From an uncultured Roseburia sp. (GTDB lineage: Bacteria; Bacillota; Clostridia; Lachnospirales; Lachnospiraceae), in the NCBI GenBank assembly GCA_910584215.1, contig CAJTYI010000118.1:1-6559 (forward strand): a stretch of DNA of 6,559 bases, given 5' to 3'. Below are positions 1 to 5,406 of this stretch, piece by piece. The notes below the pieces were generated by a model that did no database searches, was not told where the DNA came from, and was given only the letters and a program-made list of their open reading frames with translations. Positions within the stretch are counted from its first letter, which is position 1. Each line of letters opens with the position of its first letter. Position numbers and translations under genes: made by a program.

Positions 1-169
1 TCGCAAGAACATCCGAGGTGAGCTCTGTGCTTCCGTCCGTGGAACCGTTGTCGATCACTAACAGTGTAAAGTCACGGACCGTCTGTCTCTCCAATGTCCT
101 AATACAGTTTTTCAGCAGTTGCTTCCCGTTATAGTTGGGAATCACAACCGTTACCTCTTCTCCTGTCAT
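1..169 (-). CDS. GT2-family glycosyltransferase, N-terminal fragment (cut by window edge)
   Basis: Only the first 56 codons are present; the gene continues beyond position 1. The protein begins MTGEEVTVVIPNYNGKQLLK, then reads CIRTLERQT and LLVIDNGSTDGSTEL. This is the classic opening of a GT-A (Rossmann-like) inverting GT2 glycosyltransferase: strand 1 with VVIPNYNG, helix 1, then the nucleotide-binding strand ending in DNGSTDGS. Family knowledge says such enzymes transfer a sugar from a nucleotide-sugar donor on the cytoplasmic face of the membrane. The NYNG/DNGSTDGS pattern is common in rhamnosyltransferase-like members, but the substrate cannot be assigned from 56 residues. The ATG at 169 is chosen because AGGAG lies 4 bases upstream (174-178). 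Only 7 bases separate the gene from the stop of the preceding glycosyltransferase, so the two are almost certainly co-transcribed and perhaps translationally coupled. Confidence 0.9.
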   Translation of the reverse strand, partial: MTGEEVTVVIPNYNGKQLLKNCIRTLERQTVRDFTLLVIDNGSTDGSTELTSDVLA

Positions 170-173
170 TTCG

Positions 174-178
174 CTCCT
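174..178 (-). promoter_or_regulatory. Ribosome binding site overlapping the upstream stop codon
   Basis: The minus strand reads AGGAG here, 4 bases before the ATG at 169. Its first bases are shared with the TAG stop (177-179) of the 653-residue glycosyltransferase. Ribosomes finishing the upstream gene would sit directly on this site, an arrangement typical of translational coupling between genes needed in fixed ratio. Confidence 0.75.
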
Positions 179-2138
179 AACTGTTATCTCTCAGCGAATA
201 GTTATGATATACCCGGGAAAGATTCTCGTTATAATAAGGGTCTCCATTTTTTAGTATCGCAATCCAATGATTTCGCATATATTCGATTTCTTTTTGAAAG
301 CGCGCCACTTTCTCCGGCGAATCCTCCGCCCCCCTCGACTTCGATTCGTAGTGGTATGCCTCCACCCTTGGATGATACACGACAAGATAGCCAAGGCTGC
401 GCACTTTCAGACAAAAATCCACATCATTGAACGCGACGGAGAGTTTCTCCGTAAAACCTCCCGCCGCCTCATAGACGCTTCGTTTGACCATCATACACGC
501 CGCGGTCACCGCGCTGTAGTCTATCTGAAGCGAAGCCTTGTGCAGATAACCGCCGCAGTTTCCGGACATCCCCACAAAGAGATTGTCCGCGATGCCTCTG
601 GCATTGCCGCCGATGCCCACAACAATGCCCGCATGCTGGATGGTGTGGTCGGGGTAATACAGTTTTGCACCTACGATGCCCACCTCGTCGCGCTGACAGG
701 TGGCAAGCATCTCCGTAAGCCAGGAGGGATTTATCAGTTCGATATCGTTATTGAGCAACACAAAGTAGCTGCCTGCCGCCTGCGCCGCCCCGAAATTATT
801 GAGTTTGGAATAATTAAACTCACCCGGCCAGTATGCCACGCAGACACGCTGTCCGTGGGAAAGTACGCCCTCCCTTGTCTTCGGAATGATCTCCCCGCCC
901 GTTAGGCTGTCCTTGTAGGGCGCGCCTGTTTTCTCCTCGGCAGCCAATGTTTTGTAATAATCAAACGTTTCTTCCCTGCTATTATTTTCTACAATAATGA
1001 TCTCATAATTCTTATAATCTGATTTTTTTATGGAACTGATGCATTTTTTTAATGTATCCACTTCATCCCTGCTCGGAATAATGATAGAAACGAGCGGTTG
1101 GTCACGCAGCGGATAATGCACTGCATAAAACCCCATATCTTTTGTGGCCTGGACACTGCCCGCCACTCCCATACGCCCCAGATGATCTGCGATCGCGCGT
1201 CTGCCCGCCTCCACAGCATACTGTTTGCCAAACGGATTCTCCGAGGTGGAATCCTCATGGCAGCGCCAATGATACAAGATGCGCGGCACATGGCCGATAT
1301 GCTTCGCCACTTCCGCGCAGCGCAAAATAAAATCATAATCCTGCGCGCCGTCATATTCGCTGTGCACACCGCCAACTTGTTCCACAATCTCTTTTTTCAC
1401 CAGCAAAAAATGCGTGATGTAGTTATTGGAACGAAGCAGATCAATATTGATATCAGGCTTAAGATGCGGCTGAAAATGCGTCTTTCCCTCCATGTCCACC
1501 TTATCCTCATCCGTGTAGATCATGTCGTACTCCGCCGCCATATCCTGTGCGTTGAAACCGGCCGCTGCCGGAACACTAAGCATTCGTCTTTCCCCGCGCA
1601 TCAGCCGCACCGCCTCATAGAGCGCATCCGGCGCCAGCAGATCGTCATGATCTAAAAAAGCAATCCACTCGCCTTTCGCCATCGCAAGCGCCGCGTTGGT
1701 ATTTCCGGCGATGCCAAGATTTTTCGCTAACTTCTGATATTCCAGCCGCCCGTCCGCGTCGAGATACGGCTTTAGGATGTCTTTTAAATCTCTGCTCCCG
1801 CCGCTCTCTTCCTGCCCAAAGCCGCTGCCGTCCGCAAGACATAGCTGCCATTTCCCATAACTCTGCGCCTGCACAGACTGCACCATCTCTATCAAAAAAC
1901 GCTCCGGCGTCCGGTAAAGCGGCACTATGATACTGATTAACGGAGTGTCTTTCCAGGCAGACGCTATTTTGCGCTGACGCGCAAGTTCATCCGTCGTCAC
2001 CGCATGACGGTCATACCAGGGACCGTAGGGCACCGTCTCCGGCTCCATCTTCTCCTTGAGTCGAATCCAAAATTCCCTCCAACCGTAATGCCTTAAATAG
2101 CGCACTCCCTTTATGATCTTAGAAATTGTGACTTTCAT
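177..2138 (-). CDS. Tandem-domain GT2 glycosyltransferase (653 aa)
   Basis: Two GT-A domains lie in one chain; residue numbers count from the chosen start. After a basic N-terminal stretch (about 1-60), domain 1 starts at PLISIIVPLYR (about 66) and carries NAALAMAKGEW, the DHDD metal/nucleotide-binding motif (163-166), TDEDKVDMEG (209 on), YDGAQDYDF (262-270) and YHWRCHEDST (289-298). Domain 2 starts at PLVSIIIPSRD (about 348) and has IVENNS, LLNND (the DXD equivalent, about 461-465), GAKLYYPDHTIQHAG (490-504) and AFNDVDFCLK (569-578). This layout is known from polymer-building or multi-step glycosyltransferases of rhamnan, O-antigen and teichoic-type loci, which act at the cytoplasmic membrane face. 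No membrane segment is visible. The ATG at 2138 is preferred over the in-frame ATG at 2195: GGAG lies 6 bases before it, while 2195 lacks a ribosome binding site and lies inside a hairpin. Compared with the 820-residue paralogue, it has about 18 extra residues before TDED and about 27 before FNYSKLNNFG. Which two linkages it makes is unknown. Confidence 0.93.
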   Translation of the reverse strand: MKVTISKIIKGVRYLRHYGWREFWIRLKEKMEPETVPYGPWYDRHAVTTDELARQRKIASAWKDTPLISIIVPLYRTPERFLIEMVQSVQAQSYGKWQLCLADGSGFGQEESGGSRDLKDILKPYLDADGRLEYQKLAKNLGIAGNTNAALAMAKGEWIAFLDHDDLLAPDALYEAVRLMRGERRMLSVPAAAGFNAQDMAAEYDMIYTDEDKVDMEGKTHFQPHLKPDINIDLLRSNNYITHFLLVKKEIVEQVGGVHSEYDGAQDYDFILRCAEVAKHIGHVPRILYHWRCHEDSTSENPFGKQYAVEAGRRAIADHLGRMGVAGSVQATKDMGFYAVHYPLRDQPLVSIIIPSRDEVDTLKKCISSIKKSDYKNYEIIIVENNSREETFDYYKTLAAEEKTGAPYKDSLTGGEIIPKTREGVLSHGQRVCVAYWPGEFNYSKLNNFGAAQAAGSYFVLLNNDIELINPSWLTEMLATCQRDEVGIVGAKLYYPDHTIQHAGIVVGIGGNARGIADNLFVGMSGNCGGYLHKASLQIDYSAVTAACMMVKRSVYEAAGGFTEKLSVAFNDVDFCLKVRSLGYLVVYHPRVEAYHYESKSRGAEDSPEKVARFQKEIEYMRNHWIAILKNGDPYYNENLSRVYHNYSLRDNS

Positions 2139-2144
2139 ACTAAT

Positions 2145-2148
2145 CTCC
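2145..2148 (-). promoter_or_regulatory. Ribosome binding site that decides the 653-aa start
   Basis: The minus strand reads GGAATGGAG then ATTAGT then ATG. GGAG, 6 bases before the ATG at 2138, is a good Shine-Dalgarno match. No comparable purine run precedes the ATG at 2195 (upstream bases AAGAGCAACTGC). This favours the shorter protein. Confidence 0.7.
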
Positions 2149-2151
2149 ATT

Positions 2152-2305
2152 CCGAAAACATTACGCTCGGGGAACCGCAAGAGAAATCTGCGCATGCAGT
2201 TGCTCTTGTCGGAGCAGGGCTTATTTGTGACGTTCTCGGCACAACATAGCCAACGCGAACAAGTTCGCGTGTGATTAAATTAGCGATCGAGCTGATTTTT
2301 CACAC
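2152..2305. repeat. Nested inverted-repeat (structured RNA- or MITE-like) element upstream of the 653-aa gene
   Basis: About 150 bases are built from successive inverted repeats. GTTCTCGG (2232-2239) pairs with CCGAAAAC (2152-2159), perfectly apart from one wobble or mismatch, and encloses a nested hairpin: CAAGAG (2178-2183) with CTCTTG (2203-2208) around CTGC (2188-2191) with GCAG (2196-2199). Next comes the near-perfect palindrome ACGCGAAC-AA-GTTCGCGT (2253-2270). Last is a long arm pair, GTGTGA (2269-2274) with TCACAC (2300-2305), enclosing AAATTAGC and GCTGATTT. No convincing gene lies here, although one minus frame is open from about 2285 into the downstream gene. The density of pairing suggests a dispersed repeat, a small non-autonomous element or a structured leader of the glycosyltransferase mRNA. 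It reminds me of a recurring intergenic repeat in Lachnospiraceae, but I cannot confirm copies elsewhere. Boundaries are set by the outermost arms seen. Confidence 0.5.
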
Positions 2306-2346
2306 TAACCCCCATGTCGCAGCTTACCTGTGACTTGAATCCGGCC

Positions 2347-2389
2347 GGAGAATGCAACGTCATACATGACGTTTTTATGGGCATTCTCC
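2347..2389. other. Strong two-tier hairpin after the zinc-ribbon gene; possible terminator or attenuator
   Basis: GGAGAATGC (2347-2355) and GCATTCTCC (2381-2389) are perfect 9-base inverted repeats. Directly inside is a second perfect stem, AACGTCA (2356-2362) with TGACGTT (2367-2373), around the loop TACA, with a 7-base bulge on one side. The hairpin begins 4 bases after the stop of the 66-residue gene on the minus strand. No T-run follows on that strand (GGCCGGATTCAAG), so a classical intrinsic terminator is doubtful. On the plus strand the inner stem is followed by a short T-run, but no plus-strand gene precedes it. It may be an mRNA-stabilising or processing hairpin that dampens expression of the downstream glycosyltransferases, or part of the adjacent repeat element. 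Confidence 0.5.
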
Positions 2390-2393
2390 CGCT

Positions 2394-2594
2394 TTAATGC
2401 TTTCCTTTTTGATGAATATACATCCAGCCATCCGCATAGTCCTGCCTCTCTACCTCTGTCATCTGCGTATATGCGCCAAAATCCAGCTTGACCGGCGACA
2501 TCTCTCTGCCTTTGCATTTATAGCACTCCACACCTTTTCTGCGAGAGACCACGCGCATCCACCCGCAGGAGGGACAAATATACACTTTCATCAT
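2394..2594 (-). CDS. Small zinc-ribbon protein (66 aa)
   Basis: The protein starts MMKVYICPSCGWMRVV and has two CxxC knuckles, C7-x2-C10 and C24-x2-C27, 13 residues apart: the minimal layout of a four-cysteine zinc ribbon. The remainder (SPVKLDFGAYTQMTEVERQDYADGW, from about residue 33) is polar and ends in a lysine/histidine-rich tail, with no signal peptide or membrane segment. Short proteins of this pattern occur in Lachnospiraceae and are sometimes labelled as RNA polymerase subunit M-like, but that name rests on the ribbon alone and I would not infer a transcription role from it. The start at 2594 is supported by AGGTGA (2604-2609), 9 bases upstream; the adjacent ATG at 2591 is an alternative. 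It lies 72 bases after the 820-residue glycosyltransferase on the same strand, so it is probably co-transcribed. Function is unknown; a regulator or partner protein is possible. Confidence 0.8.
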   Translation of the reverse strand: MMKVYICPSCGWMRVVSRRKGVECYKCKGREMSPVKLDFGAYTQMTEVERQDYADGWMYIHQKGKH

Positions 2595-2666
2595 ATCATG
2601 TACTCACCTTTCTTACATTCCCAAGAACCGCACCGCATATATCCGCAGCCATCCTACGCCCCGCCG

Positions 2667-5129
2667 TCAGCGGCGCAGTGAAAAATCTGAATTGTCCAGC
2701 GTCAGATTGCGGTTATAGTAAACATCTCCAGCTTCAATCACGCTCCTCCAGCGGTCCAGCAGCAGTTCAATTTCTCTGTTGAAGCGTTCCACTTTCTCTG
2801 GAGAATCCTCCAAGCCCCGCGATTTCGACTCATAATGGAAAAGTTCTGCATAGGGATTATAGACAACCAGCTTGCCCATCGCCCTCACTTTCAGACAGAA
2901 ATCAATATCGTTAAACGCGACGCCGAGCTCCTCCGTAAAACCTCCGACCGCCTCGTATACACTGCGTTTTACCATCATACAAGCCGCCGTCACCGCAGAA
3001 TAATCCTGTGCACACAATATCCGCCCCGCATAACCGGTGTCAAAACGCTGTTTGCCGATAAACGCATGCCCGGCCGTGCCGCCAAATCCCAGAACCACCC
3101 CGGCATGCTGAATGCTCTCGTCCTCATAGAGCAGCTTGGCACCGACTATGCCAACGTCATCCCTCATGCAGTAGCCGAGCATCTCCCGGATACAGGAGCC
3201 GTCAAGCATCTCGGTGTCATTGTTTAACAGTAAGAGATATTCCCCGGCTGCGGCCTTTGCACCGAAATTATTTATTTTTGAAAAATTAAACGCTCCGTCA
3301 TATGTCAAAACCGAAATATTATTGTGCGCCTCCCGCAATTGTCTGTAGTAGGCAAACGTTTCCTGCTCGGTGCTGTTATTTTCCACGACAATAATTTCAA
3401 AACGCCGGTAATCCGACTTCTTGTAGATCGCGTTCAGGCACTTTGACAGATCGTCCGCATGATCCTTGTTGGGAATAATAATAGATACCAAAGGCTCATC
3501 TTTCCACTGATAGCGCGTGCGGTATAAGCCGTAAAACTGTGCGTTTTCCACGACAGCAGGCACGCCGATGCGCTGATAATGTGCCTCCACGGCCCGCCTC
3601 CCGGCCTCGAACGCATACAGTTTGCTCTCCGGGTTTGCGGCGGTGGAATCTCTGTGGCACCGCCAGTGATATAAGATGCGCGGTACATGGCAGATTTTTG
3701 CGGCCTGCTCACAGCAGCGCAGAATAAAATCGTGATCCTGCGCGCCGTCGTATTCGCCGGATAAACCTCCCACACGCTCTAGTAGGCTGCGTTTTACTGC
3801 GAACAGATGGCAGATATAATTGACGCTGCACAGCAGGTCAATATTAAAATCCGGCTTAAAATGCGGCTCAAAGTATTTCTTGCCCTCCATGTCCACCTTG
3901 TCCTCATCGGAATAGAGCACATCGATGTCGGGCTGCTCATTCAGCGCTCTGGCAAACTCGTAGAGGGCATCCGGCGACATGATATCATCGTGATCCATAA
4001 GAACAATGTACGCTCCTGTCGCCATCTTAATTGCGGCGTTGGTATTACCGGCAATCCCCGCGTTTTGAATCAGTGTGCTGTACATAATGCGGCTGTCGCT
4101 TTTTTGATACTCCGCCACAACGACGGAGAGCTTGCGCAAGACCTCTTCCTCTCTGCTTCCGTCCGCTAAGCAAAGCTCCCACTCGGGGTAAGTCTGATGT
4201 TGCAACGACTCGATCATATCCCTAAGATAAGCCGGTTTCGTGTTGTACATCGGCACAACGACTGAGAACTTTGGTCGAAACGCAAAGTCCTTTTGCCGTC
4301 TTTTTTGTTCTGTTAGCTGCTCTTCGGTTACCATGTATTTTTTGCGCCAATTATCATAAGTATTCGGCTCTTTGTTGTTCAGCTTTGTATGAATTTTGCG
4401 TACGGTAGCCGTAAGACCGTTGCGGTTGAAATAGCGCAGCGCGTCCCCGGCCGCCTTTGCAGCAGCCGAAGATCTGCTGCCGCCATCCCATTTCTTGATG
4501 CGCGTGCAGGTACAGTTTTTTGCCCCGCGCATCTCCAGGTAAAACTTTTTTTCCTTGTCCGCAATTCCCTCGGCCTGTAATAAAAAACCCGGTTTTGCGT
4601 CTTTTTCACACTCCGGGTAGATGCCCATCAGGTCTTTCCTGTAATAGTGGTCAATCTTCACCGGCAGCGGCTGTTTCTTTCCGTCGAGAAGCGACAGTTT
4701 CACCTCACCGCCGCCCATACACCAGCCGCTGACTGCAATTTTCCCCTCTTCTCTGCGGCTGTTTTCTATATAGTAATGAATATCATGTTCCAATTTGCGC
4801 AGTTTTTTGACCGGGAAAACGACGTCCCTGCCGCTTTTCCCCCGATAGGTGGTGTGAATGGAAAACGTGCGCCCCTCTCTCCAGTATGGCGGCAGCGAAA
4901 CGATGCCTACGACCTCTTCCTGGATTTCATTGACACTGCGAATATATTTCTGGCGCACTTCCGCGCCTTTATTTACCAGCTTTACCACCGGCAGTTCCTC
5001 CCCGTCAAACATGGCGGTCAGCGTATGGTCTTTTGTGACGCCGTCGTAAAACCACCCCACAAACACCAGCGTGTCCTCCTCCGAGAGATGAAACCGCATC
5101 TCCTCCACAAAAAATCTATGTGTATCCAT
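2667..5129 (-). CDS. Tandem-domain GT2 glycosyltransferase with N-terminal beta-rich modules (820 aa)
   Basis: Residues about 1-205 look like two similar beta-rich modules, each containing a hydrophobic-GW motif (VFVGWFYDG near 25; AVSGWCMGG near 135). They are probably beta-sandwich substrate-binding or protein-contact domains. A basic, helical linker (about 220-280) leads to GT-A domain 1: FSVVVPMYN (288 on), DHDD (379-382), SDEDKVDMEG (407 on), YDGAQDHDF (460-468), YHWRCHRDST (487-496). GT-A domain 2 starts at PLVSIIIPNKD (546) with LLNND (634-638), GAKLLYEDESIQHAG (663-677) and AFNDIDFCLK (738-747). Both catalytic cores keep their acidic motifs, so both are probably active. Such proteins add sugars to lipid-linked surface polysaccharides in the cytoplasm; donor and linkage are unknown. 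The ATG at 5129 has AGGAAGGGG 6 bases upstream (5136-5144). It is first in the cluster, behind the promoter at 5195-5223. A short GC hairpin (CGCCG/CGGCG, 2662-2675) spans the stop codon but has no T-run. Confidence 0.94.
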   Translation of the reverse strand: MDTHRFFVEEMRFHLSEEDTLVFVGWFYDGVTKDHTLTAMFDGEELPVVKLVNKGAEVRQKYIRSVNEIQEEVVGIVSLPPYWREGRTFSIHTTYRGKSGRDVVFPVKKLRKLEHDIHYYIENSRREEGKIAVSGWCMGGGEVKLSLLDGKKQPLPVKIDHYYRKDLMGIYPECEKDAKPGFLLQAEGIADKEKKFYLEMRGAKNCTCTRIKKWDGGSRSSAAAKAAGDALRYFNRNGLTATVRKIHTKLNNKEPNTYDNWRKKYMVTEEQLTEQKRRQKDFAFRPKFSVVVPMYNTKPAYLRDMIESLQHQTYPEWELCLADGSREEEVLRKLSVVVAEYQKSDSRIMYSTLIQNAGIAGNTNAAIKMATGAYIVLMDHDDIMSPDALYEFARALNEQPDIDVLYSDEDKVDMEGKKYFEPHFKPDFNIDLLCSVNYICHLFAVKRSLLERVGGLSGEYDGAQDHDFILRCCEQAAKICHVPRILYHWRCHRDSTAANPESKLYAFEAGRRAVEAHYQRIGVPAVVENAQFYGLYRTRYQWKDEPLVSIIIPNKDHADDLSKCLNAIYKKSDYRRFEIIVVENNSTEQETFAYYRQLREAHNNISVLTYDGAFNFSKINNFGAKAAAGEYLLLLNNDTEMLDGSCIREMLGYCMRDDVGIVGAKLLYEDESIQHAGVVLGFGGTAGHAFIGKQRFDTGYAGRILCAQDYSAVTAACMMVKRSVYEAVGGFTEELGVAFNDIDFCLKVRAMGKLVVYNPYAELFHYESKSRGLEDSPEKVERFNREIELLLDRWRSVIEAGDVYYNRNLTLDNSDFSLRR

Positions 5130-5194
5130 GTACTGCCCCTTCCTGCCATACTGATTCTACTCTTTTATATACAGAATTTCCATTTTTTGCTTAT

Positions 5195-5223
5195 TTTATA
5201 ATAGTATCATTTTATGTTGTCAG
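5195..5223 (-). promoter_or_regulatory. Sigma-A-type promoter for the glycosyltransferase cluster
   Basis: On the minus strand CTGACA (5223-5218; 5 of 6 to TTGACA), a 17-base spacer and TATAAA (5200-5195; 5 of 6 to TATAAT) form a good housekeeping promoter. Transcription would begin near 5188, leaving a leader of about 60 bases before the ATG at 5129. An overlapping alternative is TTGCAA with an extended -10, TGATACTAT, also at a 17-base spacing. Confidence 0.6.
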
Positions 5224-5342
5224 TTGCAAGGCTGTTTTGCTATTGCCTGCCAAGCTTTCGGCCATAATCTGAGACAGGTAAAGCAAGCTTACGCATAGCT
5301 GTCTGAACTGCTGCCATATACAGACAATTTTACGCTTCTCTC

Positions 5343-5371
5343 TTTACATTGCTGATTGTTTCTGGTATTTT
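5343..5371 (+). promoter_or_regulatory. Promoter for the MBL-fold hydrolase gene
   Basis: TTTACA (5343-5348), a 17-base spacer and TATTTT (5366-5371), with TG one base before the -10 (TGGTATTTT, an extended -10), give a plausible housekeeping promoter. The predicted start near 5378 leaves a leader of about 29 bases, ending in AGGAG (5395-5399), 7 bases before the ATG at 5407. The interval 5224-5342 between the two divergent promoters holds no gene. It contains the inverted repeat TGTCTG/CAGACA (5300-5305 and 5321-5326) and two CAAGCTT copies (5251 and 5284), which could be operator material but are weak. Confidence 0.5.
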
Positions 5372-5406
5372 AGGACTATTAAAATACATTTGACAGGAGA
5401 CACACC

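Noticed and set aside
267..905. 212-codon plus-strand open frame opposite the 653-aa glycosyltransferase
   Set aside because: It is antisense to strongly conserved GT2 coding sequence, and its translation resembles another antisense frame (2835-3227) only because the two sense genes are paralogues. It shows no domain of its own.
1098..1655. 185-codon plus-strand open frame
   Set aside because: It lies opposite the first GT-A domain of the 653-aa gene. The protein is histidine- and arginine-rich low-information sequence typical of an antisense shadow.
2305..2517. 70-codon minus-strand frame overlapping the zinc-ribbon gene
   Set aside because: It overlaps a better-supported gene with paired cysteines and a good ribosome binding site, and it crosses the strong hairpin at 2347-2389.
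2662..2675. GC-rich hairpin over the 820-aa stop codon as an intrinsic terminator
   Set aside because: The stem is only five pairs and no T-run follows on the minus strand.
1490..3910. Near-identical short DNA stretches (around 1490-1510 and 3885-3905, and 1338-1360 and 3737-3760) as a recombination repeat
   Set aside because: They encode the same conserved GT2 motifs (DEDKVDMEG and EYDGAQD) in the two paralogues, so shared protein function explains them.
4647..5201. 184-codon plus-strand open frame with a hydrophobic tail
   Set aside because: It is antisense to the N-terminus of the 820-aa gene and to its promoter. The hydrophobic end comes from A+T-rich promoter DNA, not a membrane segment under selection.
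5300..5326. TGTCTG/CAGACA inverted repeat as a riboswitch or terminator
   Set aside because: Only six pairs with a 15-base loop and no T-run, located upstream of the predicted transcription start. At most it is an operator half-site pair.
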